From: Candidatus Zixiibacteriota bacterium
GTDB taxonomy: Bacteria > Zixibacteria > MSB-5A5 > GN15 > FEB-12
Direction: 5' to 3'
Assembly: GCA_040752815.1 (NCBI GenBank)
Contig: JBFMGC010000009.1
Span: 17,885 to 81,884, forward strand
DNA: 64,000 nucleotides
The position numbers were made by a program, and so were the translations under genes. Of this stretch, positions 8,901 to 17,916 are shown piece after piece; the stretch's first letter is position 1; each line of letters opens with the position of its first letter. The notes beneath the pieces were generated by a model. That model did not search any database and was not told the origin of the DNA. It was given only the letters and a program-made list of their open reading frames with translations.

Positions 8901-11900
8901 TGAGCGTCTGGAACTTACCGGGATACCAGGATGCGGTGAACACGATCGGCCACTGGCTGCACTATGAGTGGCAGAACGGCACCGAGGGGAATATCGACGA
9001 CGACGCAGTTCAAGGGTTACCCGACCGCGAGGTGCTCGGCTCCGGATTCGAAGAGAATAACGCTTACTTCACCTTTGAGCTCGACCTGGACACGATCAAC
9101 GGCAAGCATGTCGTCGCCGGCTCCGGGCGCAACGGCTGGCATACCTTCCGGGTACCGGTGCGCGATCCCGGCGTACTGGATACTGTATCAGACGGTCAGA
9201 CCACGGCCAGTTGGGAGGGCGTTACCCACGTGCGCGTTTGGTTTGAGCAGGATACTACCGGCGTGGATAGCCTTGCCAGCATGGACTCGATCTGGATCGC
9301 CGACTGGGGTTTCGTGCAGTCCAACTGGACCGACACGCTCATGACGCTCACCGGCGATGCGACCAGCAAGTTCTTCGTGGCGTCCGTGTCCGAGGAGAAC
9401 GGAACGTTTACACCGCCCCCGGGCGTGAAGCCGTATGTCGATCAGGTCAATAACGTCACCGAGACGCAGCGCGGCCTGGCTATGGTCTTTCAGGACCTGC
9501 TTCCGGGCGCCGAGGGCATCACGCGCAAGGATCTGCTCACCACCGAATCGTACTCCGGCTACCGACGCATGGAAATGTATGTGCACGGGGATAACTCGCT
9601 GGACCCCTCCGACAGCGTCATGCTCTACTTCCGTCTGGGGCACGACAGCGCTAACTATTACGAATTCCGCACGTATGTTGAAGCGGGCTGGTCGCCTCGC
9701 AATCACGTCAGAATCGATTTCAACGAGATTACTGCGCTTAAAGATGCGGCCGATCGCGCTCTGCCAAACAAGCGCAGCCCGCTCGAAGATTCCACGGATG
9801 TGTATCGCGTGGTGGGCCGCCCGAATATCAATGAGATTCGGTACATCACAACGAGTGTGATGAATCACAAGGCTGATTCCACGGCCAAGGTGTCAGGCGA
9901 AATCTGGCTCGATGAGCTCCGCGTCACCGAAGTCCGCAAAGATGTGGGCACGGCGGCGCGCGTGACAGTCAACGGCTCGCTTTCAGACCTGATAAGTTAC
10001 ACCACGAGCTACGAGCACAGGGATGCCTACTTCCGAGGTCTGGCGCAGGCGACCCGAGGTGGTTCGCGAAACAACCTCGGGAGCGGCGAGGAGGTCAACG
10101 ATTTCAACTTTTCCGCCACGTTCAACGTGAGCCGCTTCCTGCCGCGTTCGTGGGGGGCGAGAGTCCCAGTGTCCTACTCGTACGCCCAATCGGAGAGCGT
10201 GCCGCTGCTGCGATCCAGTTCCGATGTGGTTCTGCCTCCCGAAATCCGCGAGCTGGAAAAGTCGACGTCGCGTTCAGTAAAGCTTTCGTTTTCCGAGTCT
10301 TTCGCCCGCAAGGGTGGCAATCTTCTGTTCAACGCCTTCCTGAACCGGCAGAAGTTCACGGCCTCCTATACGCGCTCTCGGCAGAAACGAATCAACAACC
10401 CGCTGCTCTTCAACGAGAATTACAACTTCCGCGCCGACTTCGACATGGGTGTGGCCAAGCCGCCCGAAGTGCCGATCTTCTTCTGGACGAAGTCGATTCC
10501 CATCCTGAAGAAGACCAGGGGATCAAAGCTGGCCCTTTATCCGCGCAAGTGGCTCTGGAACGGCGCATTCAATCGAAACCTGTCGGCCAAGGATGATGTC
10601 GACTTCAATCGCACCTCGTCGCTCAGCCGCACGATGGACGGCCGGATGGACTTCGGCTTCCAGGTATTCCCGAATCTGAGCGTCGATTACAACTTTTCGA
10701 CCCGTCGTGATCTGACCGATCCTAAGCTGGTGGTCATACGATTTCGTAACCCGAAACTCGGCCTGGAGAACAGCTACTCCCAGGGTTTCCGAACCAACTA
10801 CGATCCGAAGCTGCTCAACTTCTTTACGAGCACGCTGACCTACTCGTCCAACTACAGCGATAACTACGACGCCAGCACCAGAACACGCTCGACATCGCTG
10901 ACATCAAGTTGGTCGGTGACCGGCGAGTTCAAGCACATGACCCTGTTCGGTTCGGGACGCAGAAGCGCTCCCACGAGCAGGCCGGAAACACAACGGCCAC
11001 AGGTTCGCGGCGAAGTGGTAGAAGAGGTGGAGAAAGAGACTCCCAAGAAACCTCCGGGCAAGCCATTCTACGAGCCAGTATTGAAGGGCCTGCGTTTCCT
11101 TACCGGATGGCTGCAACCACTGCGCTACAGTCATAGTGAGGGTTTCAACCGGTCGATCCCTGGCGTGGCTGGGCGTCTGCCGTGGCGATACCGCCTTGGG
11201 TTCGACAAGATGGCCGAGTTCCCGATTTTGGGCACGAGACGAAACCCGTCGGCAGGGCAATCAAACAACTGGGATCTCAGCTCGGGATTCACGTTTCTTG
11301 GCGGCATTTCGACCACAGTCGGCTACAAGAGGAGTTCCACCGAGGCGTTGACTACGGTGGGGACCGACCGTACCCGTTCGGTTACGGTCTCCTGGCCGGA
11401 GCTTAATCTCCAGGTTCGCCGGTTCACCAAGCTTCCCCTGGTCAAGAAATACGTGAATTGGTTTATTGAGGTGTTCTCGCCGCGCACGGCCTTCTCGCGT
11501 CAGGTCAAAACCAGCGAAAACCTCGATCACGGATTCATCACCAGCCGCAGCGAGTCTATCAACCGCAGCCCGCTCCTGTCGCTCAACCTGAAGCTGTTCA
11601 AGAAGCTGTCGGTATCGAGTTCTTACGGCGTCAACAGGACCGTCGAGGAGAAGTTCAACAACTCCACCGGCGCACCCGAATCCGAGACCCACACTACCAA
11701 AAAGACCGTCGGCGTGACCACTAAATTCGCGTTCTCCGCGCCGGGCGGAATCTCCATCCCGCTTCTGGGCAAAGTGAAATTCAAATCGCTCGTGTCTATT
11801 GACATGTCTGTTCAATACAGCTCGAACCTCGTGGAAACCTCCCGGCGCGGCGGCAAATTCGTGCCGTTCACGAACACGTCGAGCTTCTCCGCCTCGCCGG

Positions 11901-12031
11901 TCATCTCGTACACCTTTTCCAACCAAATTCGCGGCGGTCTCACGGCGCGCTGGCAGGACACGAACGACGTTCAGAGACACCGCAAGAGCCACGTGCGCGA
12001 GATCCAGCTATGGACCGAGATACACTTCTAA
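5948..12031 (+). CDS. sprA: Cell surface protein SprA (type IX secretion translocon)
   Basis: A 2027-residue outer-membrane protein related to SprA, the giant 36-strand beta-barrel that is the export channel of the type IX secretion system in Bacteroidota. It begins with a signal peptide (VLILVALLLRGGLSYAQ) and has long beta-rich stretches with alternating aromatic residues, dense barrel-like segments in the last 600 residues (for example LSVDYNFSTRRD and LTYSSNYSDNY), and a terminal strand ending IQLWTEIHF. The family's Flavobacterium member is about 2400 residues, so this is a somewhat shorter form. Other T9SS genes (gldKLMN, porV, sov accessory genes) are absent from the window. Start GTG; no clear ribosome-binding site. 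Confidence 0.88.
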   Translation: MSVRSHTKAVLILVALLLRGGLSYAQVEGIGFQARLEMRSMVVSPYEAPDDRFSAALYPLTYPVLSGQLLYVPKAEEKSDFDAGAISFGTRMHGGVDLVPVSVDARRFYERRTAYNISERWEGFALNSLVQSQRQGKRDGLSIGVNLPKRFDQMFGEGGANLRVSGYRRISFSGRSQWDDAAGSGIRRQSKFPALNMEQISRFTIQGTIGTKITVSVSQDNQTDIPLANRLILRYKGDEDDILKTIEAGNTTLNIPNTRFVGYSQSIAGLFGIKTEARLGNFGLTAIASQEKGSSESATVSATGEENAEPVRDYQYQEGRIFDLAYPGEIGRYDSVRVFVYEEETDQRNPVAEKMYLENGPLDPNGTYNTSDQLMSEVQQDQFELLYGQDTTRCPVALVFYNGRRRAIGVRMFIQRFSSPGNPTGVIDTIGYTDPAETDTLRIIQPLSKNIVPDNPAWNLMWRNCYRIPKNVKIEDIDIRVFKGLPGREGTSSSLDYQKVDDVAEDPYIQILGLDQWNNNRTDTKIPDGKIDPFADVFREDWGLIIFPEREPFNSNRVFVDATGNRSDTLVEKVSSIYRYASPKEKTDNSKYYLWLSTKARSASIRLGRANVIEGSERVTLNGRPLVKGKDYEISYDLGQVTLLTDEATDPNSDVRVEFQYAPFMALQKKTLLGMRAEYEHSENLKLGTTVLYKSDKAQERKPRVGQETSKASVYDFDMSFALNPKFITKAVDALPFIDAEADSRIRVTAEVAQSRPNPNVDGAAYVDDFESAVELLSLGNVRTNWTLASAPVDVDTSSDAWARGTIRWHNPPAISREEVYEGETVAGQGALQPLRLIFRPRGYKFFGPSETPCADSMPSKSWGGIMRSFENRVDRKRVQLFEVRAKGGKGKLHFDFGRISEDINGNGKNEDEDWFPENRSLDVIPGSGINEDTGLDSLLDPAEIDACGRPYDVAINPDPAADNWWYEYKGKGAGGGTSRPPVPLSVWNLPGYQDAVNTIGHWLHYEWQNGTEGNIDDDAVQGLPDREVLGSGFEENNAYFTFELDLDTINGKHVVAGSGRNGWHTFRVPVRDPGVLDTVSDGQTTASWEGVTHVRVWFEQDTTGVDSLASMDSIWIADWGFVQSNWTDTLMTLTGDATSKFFVASVSEENGTFTPPPGVKPYVDQVNNVTETQRGLAMVFQDLLPGAEGITRKDLLTTESYSGYRRMEMYVHGDNSLDPSDSVMLYFRLGHDSANYYEFRTYVEAGWSPRNHVRIDFNEITALKDAADRALPNKRSPLEDSTDVYRVVGRPNINEIRYITTSVMNHKADSTAKVSGEIWLDELRVTEVRKDVGTAARVTVNGSLSDLISYTTSYEHRDAYFRGLAQATRGGSRNNLGSGEEVNDFNFSATFNVSRFLPRSWGARVPVSYSYAQSESVPLLRSSSDVVLPPEIRELEKSTSRSVKLSFSESFARKGGNLLFNAFLNRQKFTASYTRSRQKRINNPLLFNENYNFRADFDMGVAKPPEVPIFFWTKSIPILKKTRGSKLALYPRKWLWNGAFNRNLSAKDDVDFNRTSSLSRTMDGRMDFGFQVFPNLSVDYNFSTRRDLTDPKLVVIRFRNPKLGLENSYSQGFRTNYDPKLLNFFTSTLTYSSNYSDNYDASTRTRSTSLTSSWSVTGEFKHMTLFGSGRRSAPTSRPETQRPQVRGEVVEEVEKETPKKPPGKPFYEPVLKGLRFLTGWLQPLRYSHSEGFNRSIPGVAGRLPWRYRLGFDKMAEFPILGTRRNPSAGQSNNWDLSSGFTFLGGISTTVGYKRSSTEALTTVGTDRTRSVTVSWPELNLQVRRFTKLPLVKKYVNWFIEVFSPRTAFSRQVKTSENLDHGFITSRSESINRSPLLSLNLKLFKKLSVSSSYGVNRTVEEKFNNSTGAPESETHTTKKTVGVTTKFAFSAPGGISIPLLGKVKFKSLVSIDMSVQYSSNLVETSRRGGKFVPFTNTSSFSASPVISYTFSNQIRGGLTARWQDTNDVQRHRKSHVREIQLWTEIHF

Positions 12032-12041
12032 TCCTTTTGCG

Positions 12042-12069
12042 TTGACTTGATCCCCACTCTCGCTCAAAT
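12042..12069 (+). promoter_or_regulatory. Possible promoter for the M28 peptidase gene (leaderless)
   Basis: TTGACT (12042-12047), 16 bases, TCAAAT (12064-12069, 4 of 6). The predicted start coincides with the ATG at 12077. Confidence 0.3.
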
Positions 12070-12076
12070 TGCCTCC

Positions 12077-13000
12077 ATGCTGCGTCTTGCGTTGGTTTCA
12101 CTCGGCTCTGCCTTACTTGCCCTGGGGTGTTCCGAACCGGTAACGCCGCCCCCCTTCCAGGGGGACCGAGCCATGCGCTACCTCAAGGACCAGGTTGCCT
12201 TAGGGCCGCGCGTGCCCGGTACGGAAAGTTCGGCCCGCTTCCGCGAGATGGCCTACCGCCATTTCCGGGCATGCGGATTCGAGGTCGATTCGCAGAGGTT
12301 TGTCGTGTTCGATCCGTACACATCTGTAGACACTCCGATGGTGAACATTATCGCTCGGTATCGTGGGCGTCCGTATGATCCCACCGCGATCCTGTTGTGG
12401 GCGCACTATGATTGTCGTCCACGAACGGACTTTCCTTCCGATTCAACTAAACGCGATGTGCCTATCGATGGCGCCAACGACGGCGCGTCGGGTGTGGCCC
12501 TGCTCATGGAACTTGCCAACCTGATCGCCGAGAATCCGGCACCGTCGAACATTGACATCGTACTGGGCGACGGCGAGGACTGGGGGAAGAGCGGCGATGT
12601 CGACCGCTACCTCCTGGGGGCGCGCGAGTTTGCGCGGCGGTCGATTCGTGACAAGTATCGCTTTGCCATTGTCATCGATCTCATCGGCGATACCTACCAG
12701 CAAATCTACCGGGAAGAGTACACGGAACATTATTACAAAGAAATCAACGATATGATCTGGCGTGCCGCCAAAGAAGTCGGCGTTCAGACACTTATCGACG
12801 AGGTGCGCCACACCATCCAGGATGATCATCTGCCGCTCGGCGGGGCGGGGGTGCCGACCGCGTTGCTGATTGACTTCGATTACAAATACTGGCATACTGA
12901 GCACGACACGCCCGACAAGTGCTCGCCCGAGTCGCTCGCGAATGTGGGGCGGGTTCTGACGTATATTGTATACAACGAATCGTTATGGCCGAAAAAGTAA
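12077..13000 (+). CDS. M28 family peptidase lipoprotein (glutaminyl cyclase-like)
   Basis: A secreted zinc aminopeptidase-fold protein. The N-terminus MLRLALVSLGSALLALGC is a lipoprotein signal with the lipobox ending in Cys, so it is probably anchored in the periplasm. Metal-site blocks typical of M28 follow: WAHYDCRP, DGANDGASGVALLMEL, LGDGEDWG, IDLIGD and a late His in QDDHLPLGGAGVP. The GDGEDWG and 'DDH.P' pattern resembles bacterial glutaminyl-peptide cyclotransferases as much as true peptidases. I chose the ATG at 12077 because it places the signal correctly; a TTG at 12047 is in frame. The 3' end overlaps selA by 16 bases, an unusual link between an envelope protein and selenium machinery. 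Confidence 0.88.
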   Translation: MLRLALVSLGSALLALGCSEPVTPPPFQGDRAMRYLKDQVALGPRVPGTESSARFREMAYRHFRACGFEVDSQRFVVFDPYTSVDTPMVNIIARYRGRPYDPTAILLWAHYDCRPRTDFPSDSTKRDVPIDGANDGASGVALLMELANLIAENPAPSNIDIVLGDGEDWGKSGDVDRYLLGAREFARRSIRDKYRFAIVIDLIGDTYQQIYREEYTEHYYKEINDMIWRAAKEVGVQTLIDEVRHTIQDDHLPLGGAGVPTALLIDFDYKYWHTEHDTPDKCSPESLANVGRVLTYIVYNESLWPKK

Positions 13001-14361
13001 TCCGGACACTCCGCGACTTCCCGGCGATCGAAACTCTGCTGCAGTCCGAGACGATAGCCCCTGAATTGGCCCGCGTGCCCAGGCCAATCGCCGCGGAAAT
13101 CGTTAGAACCGTGGTGTCCGAACAAAAGGAGCGATTCGATGCCGGCCAGAGCGAACTGGCCGAATCGTCGTTGATTGACGCAATCAAAGGCGCATTGCGG
13201 GACGAGGCCGCCTCGAGAATGACGCGTGTCATCAATGCCACCGGCATTGTCGTGCATACGAACTTGGGACGCGCTCCGCTGTCTCAGGCCATCTTTCGCG
13301 AGCTGGAAAAGACCGCAGTCGGTTACTGCAACATTGAGTTTGGTCTTTCATCGGGCAAGCGCGGCGGGCGGGGCGTCGCCTGCGAACGGTACCTGGCGGC
13401 TCTTGCCGGGGCAGAGGCGGGAACTGTGGTCAATAACAACGCCGCGGCCCTCTTTCTGATTCTGAACACCCTTGCGAATCGCAAGAACGTTGTCATCTCG
13501 CGTGGGGAACTGGTTCAGATCGGCGGCGGGTTTCGCATACCGGATATACTCAAGCGATCAGGGGCGAGGCTGGTTGAGGTCGGCACCACCAATGTCACCA
13601 CGCTTGCCGACTACGACAAGGCCGTTGACGACAAAACGGCCCTTATCCTCAAAGTCCACAAGAGCAACTTCGTGCAGGCCGGTTTCACTCAGGAGGTCGA
13701 TCTCAGGGCGCTCGTTGCTTTGGGCCGGAAACGCGGGATACCCGTAGTCAACGATCTGGGAAGCGGTACCTTCGTCGCCACGCGCGAGCTGCTCGGCTAC
13801 GCCGAGCCGACCGTGCAGGGGTCGGTACGCGATGGCGCAGCCCTCACTTGCTTCTCCGGAGACAAGATGCTTGGCGGGGTGCAGGCCGGGCTTATTGTCG
13901 GACAGCGGGACCTCGTGTCCAAAGTAAAGAAGAACCCGCTTTTTCGGACGGTCCGAGTTGACAAGATTGTCTTTTCCGTGCTGGAGGGATTGCTCGAAGC
14001 GCATCTCAACGACACGTATCGTGATAGAGTGAAACTTTGGCAGATCCTCGCGCGCCCAACAGACGAGCTTCGAGCCATGGCCATGAATGTGCTCGCCCGG
14101 TGCGGGACGCCGGCTGACGTCACCGTGGAGGACACCTCCGCTTTCATCGGGGGCGGCGCGATGCCCGAACAAAGCCTGCCGTCAGTGGGTCTGGTCTTTT
14201 CGCCGGTTCGCAGCGCGAATCAGTTAATGACTGCCTTTCGCGGACAACAGCCGCCTGTTATCGGCCGGATCGACACCGACCGCTTCATTCTCGACTTCAA
14301 AGCCATCGACTCAGAAGATCTGGTCCATATCGTGAGCGCCATTCAGCGGGTCCTGAAATAG
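12985..14361 (+). CDS. selA: L-seryl-tRNA(Sec) selenium transferase SelA
   Basis: A PLP enzyme that converts Ser-tRNA-Sec to Sec-tRNA-Sec using selenophosphate, as a large homodecamer. The 458 residues contain the N-terminal tRNA-binding region, INATGIVVHTNLGRAPL, the arginine-rich SSGKRGGRG loop, VVNDLGSGTF, and the PLP lysine in SGDKMLGGVQAG at residue 294 (Lys295 in E. coli SelA). The ATG overlaps the end of the peptidase gene; an upstream in-frame GTG/ATG would add residues with no homology. selB follows after 15 bases, so these form an operon that serves the selC tRNA. Confidence 0.95.
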   Translation: MAEKVIRTLRDFPAIETLLQSETIAPELARVPRPIAAEIVRTVVSEQKERFDAGQSELAESSLIDAIKGALRDEAASRMTRVINATGIVVHTNLGRAPLSQAIFRELEKTAVGYCNIEFGLSSGKRGGRGVACERYLAALAGAEAGTVVNNNAAALFLILNTLANRKNVVISRGELVQIGGGFRIPDILKRSGARLVEVGTTNVTTLADYDKAVDDKTALILKVHKSNFVQAGFTQEVDLRALVALGRKRGIPVVNDLGSGTFVATRELLGYAEPTVQGSVRDGAALTCFSGDKMLGGVQAGLIVGQRDLVSKVKKNPLFRTVRVDKIVFSVLEGLLEAHLNDTYRDRVKLWQILARPTDELRAMAMNVLARCGTPADVTVEDTSAFIGGGAMPEQSLPSVGLVFSPVRSANQLMTAFRGQQPPVIGRIDTDRFILDFKAIDSEDLVHIVSAIQRVLK

Positions 14362-14376
14362 GGGGAGCTCGTCTCA

Positions 14377-16266
14377 ATGATCGTTATCGGCACGGCCGGT
14401 CATATCGACCACGGCAAGTCCTCGATAGTCAAACGGCTCACCGGCACCGACCCTGACCGCCTCCCCGAGGAAAAGGCGCGCGGGATGACTATCGATCTCG
14501 GCTTTGCCTTTTATCACACACCGGACGGGCAGACACTTGCCCTTGTGGACGTACCCGGGCACGAGAGATTCGTCAAGAACATGATCGCCGGCGCAGGCGG
14601 GATTGACAGCGTCATGCTTGTCGTTGCTGCCGATGACGGTTGGATGCCGCAGTCGGAGGAGCATTTTCAGATCACGCGGCTCCTGGGAGTGCGCCACGGT
14701 TTTGTGGTGATCAACAAGATCGACCTGGTCGAGCCGGACTGGCTGGAACTCCTGGAGCAGGAAGTCAGTCAGAAGCTGACCGGCTCGTTTCTTGACAGCG
14801 CGCGGACTTTCAGAGTTTCCGCCGAAACGGGAGCCGGGTTCGACCATCTTAGGGCGTATCTTGATGAACTGACGGACCGTCTGGAATCGCGAAAAGACAT
14901 CGGCAAGGCGCGCCTGGCTATCGACCGGTCGTTTATCCGTCCGGGCATGGGGGGAGTTGTTACCGGCACTCTGCGCGGAGGGAAACTGACAATGGGGCAG
15001 CCTGTGGGCGTTTGGCCGGCGATGATTACAGCCCGGGTGCGCACACTGCAGTCAAGGGGCTACGACGTTGACACCGCCGTCCCGGGGCAGCGCACGGCAG
15101 TCTCGCTTACCGGCGTGGATCGCGAGCATCTCGTGCGCGGAGGAGTGATTTCCGACCGCACCGACCTGACTTTCTTTCGGGATCACCCCGTGTTGGCGCT
15201 ATCGGTGGAGGTGTTGCATAACGCCGCCGTCCCGCTGGACGACCGCCGCCGTGTCCTGATCATCGTGGGCACCACCGAGGTCGAGGGGGAGGTGCGGCTG
15301 TATGATCGCAAGTCACTCGGTGCGGGCCAGACTGGATTGGTCTTCTTCGTGCCGGATAGCCCGGTCTACGCGCTTGTGGGCGACCGGTTGGTGCTCAGGC
15401 TGCCTTCGCCGATGATCACGCTCGGTGGGGGCGCAGTGCTGGATCATCTGGCCGCAGCTCCCCGACGGAAAGAGCTGGATCGTCTTGGCTATCTGCAAAA
15501 CAGGATGACCCCGACTCTCGAGGCCCTGATCCTGTCCGAACTGTGCAAGAAAACATTCGAGCACGTTGATACGCTTCTCGAATCGGCCGACCTCGCAAAA
15601 AGCGATATCAAGACTGGAGTAGAGAAGCTGATACGGGAGCGGCGCGTGAGCAGCTTTGGTGCGTATTTGTATTCTACAGAGCGGCTGCAAGTCGTTTCAA
15701 AGAACGTCACGGATGTGTTCCGAAGAGAACTGGAAGACAAACCGCACTTGAAGGGGCTTTCGCGGACCGATCTCGAGCGCCTGCTCAGCCAGTACGGCGA
15801 GGCAATCCCCGTCGTGCTCGATTATCTCGTCGATCAGGGTCAGCTCGAAGTACGTGGCGATCTGTACGACCTCGCCGGGCGCGGGATGAGCCTGAAGGGA
15901 GTGATCAAGCAGGCCCACGACGAGATAATCGCCCGTCTGGGCAAGCAGCCGTTCGATCCGCCGTCGTTAACTGATCTGGCCTCGGGTGGCAAGGTGCATC
16001 AGCAGGCGATCAAGTACATAATAGAATCAGGCGAGGGGTATAAGTGCGGCTCGGATTTTATATTCCTGGCCGATGCCTGGGCGCAGATTGTCGCATTCGT
16101 GCGGGAGCATCTCAGCCGCAACGAACGGTTGACGGTGGCAGATCTCAGGGACAAGTTTGGCTTTACGCGCAAGTTCGGAATCCCTATCCTGGAAGAGCTC
16201 GACCGTCTCGGCCTGACCGCCCGCGAGGGTGACTATCGCGTGAAAGGGAAAAAGTTTGAAACGTAA
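14377..16266 (+). CDS. selB: Selenocysteine-specific elongation factor SelB
   Basis: A GTPase that carries Sec-tRNA-Sec to UGA codons followed by a SECIS hairpin. Domain I starts at once with GHIDHGKSS (P-loop, residues 8-16), then [10 protein letters not shown] (switch I), DVPGHERF (switch II) and NKIDL. Domains II and III follow, then C-terminal winged helices ([25 protein letters not shown]) that bind the SECIS. Length 629 is normal. It is coupled downstream to an amidohydrolase gene by an 11-base overlap. Together with selA and selC this shows that the organism makes selenoproteins. Confidence 0.95.
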   Translation: MIVIGTAGHIDHGKSSIVKRLTGTDPDRLPEEKARGMTIDLGFAFYHTPDGQTLALVDVPGHERFVKNMIAGAGGIDSVMLVVAADDGWMPQSEEHFQITRLLGVRHGFVVINKIDLVEPDWLELLEQEVSQKLTGSFLDSARTFRVSAETGAGFDHLRAYLDELTDRLESRKDIGKARLAIDRSFIRPGMGGVVTGTLRGGKLTMGQPVGVWPAMITARVRTLQSRGYDVDTAVPGQRTAVSLTGVDREHLVRGGVISDRTDLTFFRDHPVLALSVEVLHNAAVPLDDRRRVLIIVGTTEVEGEVRLYDRKSLGAGQTGLVFFVPDSPVYALVGDRLVLRLPSPMITLGGGAVLDHLAAAPRRKELDRLGYLQNRMTPTLEALILSELCKKTFEHVDTLLESADLAKSDIKTGVEKLIRERRVSSFGAYLYSTERLQVVSKNVTDVFRRELEDKPHLKGLSRTDLERLLSQYGEAIPVVLDYLVDQGQLEVRGDLYDLAGRGMSLKGVIKQAHDEIIARLGKQPFDPPSLTDLASGGKVHQQAIKYIIESGEGYKCGSDFIFLADAWAQIVAFVREHLSRNERLTVADLRDKFGFTRKFGIPILEELDRLGLTAREGDYRVKGKKFET

Positions 16267-17836
16267 GATCGTCTACTTCAACGGCCGATTCCTGACCCAG
16301 GCCGACGGGCTGATGATCAATTCGATGGCTGTTGCGCATGACGAGATCGTTGCTGTCGGCAACAACCTCCACCGCGACCGTGACTGGCGAGGCTACTCCA
16401 AAATCGATCTCCACGGTTACACGGTCGTGCCGGGGCTAGTCGACGCACACACGCACTTCTATCTGTTCGTCAAATCACTCGCTGAGGTATCCTTGAGCGG
16501 TATCGACTCTCTGGACAAGTGTCTGGTCAAAATCGAGACCTTCGCCCAGTCGCTGCCGCGCCGCCAGTGGCTCATAGGCGCCGGGCTGTTTGTAGAGGGA
16601 TTCGCGCGCCGTATCGAACCTGATCGATACATGCTGGACAAAGTCAGCGGCGGCAGGCCGGCGTTCATATTCTATAAAGACACTCATACCGCCTGGGTGA
16701 ACACACGGGCGCTCGAGGTGGCGCGTATCGACGCCCGAACTCCGGATCCGCCCGGTGGGCGAATCGAGCGCCTGCCCGACGGTTCCCCGTCCGGCATACT
16801 TCGCGAAGCTCCGGCATATCTTCGGTTATTTCGCTCCGTTCCACCGCCGTCGCGAAGGCTGATCGACCGCTTTCACAAAAAGGCTTTGGAGGTGGCGTAC
16901 CGCAAGGGCGTGACCGGCGTTCACTCGTTCGACAGCCCCGATGGGTTCGCTTACCTGTCCGATCTCGCTGCGAAGAACAAGATCGGTCTGCGCATCAATT
17001 ACTATCCTCCGGCCGCCATGATGGAGCATCTAGAGCGGACCAACACCCGCTACGGCACCGGAACGCCGTTCTTCCGTATCGCCGGTGTGAAAATATTCGC
17101 CGACGGTTCACTCGGCAGCCAGACCGCGCTCTGCTTCCACAAGTATCGCGGCAGTGAGGATAACTACGGTATCGAAGTCACGTCGCCGCCGGAAATAGCT
17201 CGCCTGATTCGCCGTGCATCTGGCCTTGGTATGCCTTGCGCTATACATGCCATCGGCGACCGGGCGATTGCCAACGTACTTGATGCGGTCGAATTCTCCG
17301 GGCGACCTGGGGGCCGCCATCGCATCGAGCACCTTCAGTTGGTGCGACGCAAAGACCTGGCCCGGGTGAAACGGCTTGGTATTGTCGCCTCGATGCAGCC
17401 GTCGCACTGCCCCGCAGACATCGCCATGGTCCGCCGTTACTGGCCGGACCAAAGCGCCAACGCCTACGTATTTCGCACGGTTTTGGACAAGGGGATCCCC
17501 TTGGCATTTGGGTCGGACGCCCCGATCGAGCCGCTCGATCCGATCGCCGGAATTGCGGCGGCCGTGCGGCGGGCGAATCCGGGCAGCCGCGATATCTTCC
17601 ACCCGGAGCAGCGGATATACGCCACGGAAGGGCTCCAGGCGTACACAGTCGGATCGGCCTACGCCTGCGGGCAGGAGGACTGCCGCGGCCGCCTGCTTCC
17701 GGGATATCCGGCCGATTTTGTCGTTCTCGACCGCGATATTACCAGAATCGCCCCGGCCCGTATCTACGACACCACGGTCCTGGCTACCGTACTGGACGGA
17801 ATTGTCCGCTATCAGGACCCGTCGCTGAAGTGGTGA
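16256..17836 (+). CDS. YtcJ-like amidohydrolase
   Basis: A metal-dependent hydrolase of the amidohydrolase_3/YtcJ family (526 residues). It has the N-terminal beta-sandwich strand, the metal motif GLVDAHTHF, FADGSLGSQTA, the HAIGDRA motif, HRIEHLQL and the late Asp in FGSDAPIEPLDP, followed by YTVGSAYACGQED...GYPADFVVLD. Substrates of this family are mostly unknown; N-acyl, amide or guanidine compounds are possible. The TTG start overlaps the end of selB by 11 bases, so it is in the sel operon, but nothing in its sequence links it to selenium. Downstream, the NfeD gene has its own promoter. Confidence 0.88.
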   Translation: MKRKIVYFNGRFLTQADGLMINSMAVAHDEIVAVGNNLHRDRDWRGYSKIDLHGYTVVPGLVDAHTHFYLFVKSLAEVSLSGIDSLDKCLVKIETFAQSLPRRQWLIGAGLFVEGFARRIEPDRYMLDKVSGGRPAFIFYKDTHTAWVNTRALEVARIDARTPDPPGGRIERLPDGSPSGILREAPAYLRLFRSVPPPSRRLIDRFHKKALEVAYRKGVTGVHSFDSPDGFAYLSDLAAKNKIGLRINYYPPAAMMEHLERTNTRYGTGTPFFRIAGVKIFADGSLGSQTALCFHKYRGSEDNYGIEVTSPPEIARLIRRASGLGMPCAIHAIGDRAIANVLDAVEFSGRPGGRHRIEHLQLVRRKDLARVKRLGIVASMQPSHCPADIAMVRRYWPDQSANAYVFRTVLDKGIPLAFGSDAPIEPLDPIAGIAAAVRRANPGSRDIFHPEQRIYATEGLQAYTVGSAYACGQEDCRGRLLPGYPADFVVLDRDITRIAPARIYDTTVLATVLDGIVRYQDPSLKW

Positions 17837-17863
17837 AGCCGCACACTATTACTTGCTTTTGAA

Positions 17864-17892
17864 TTGACTTGCCGCCGGGGGGTAATGATATT
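17864..17892 (+). promoter_or_regulatory. Putative promoter of the NfeD-slipin operon
   Basis: TTGACT (17864-17869), 17 bases, GATATT (17887-17892). The gene start follows with a GAGGAG ribosome-binding site at about 17902. Confidence 0.45.
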
Positions 17893-17916
17893 AAGTGGTT
17901 CAGAGGAGCCACTCCC

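Noticed and set aside
11261..11992. 243-residue minus-strand ORF in sprA
   Set aside because: Antisense shadow of a high-GC gene with codon-position bias; no ribosome-binding site or motifs, and inside the conserved SprA barrel.
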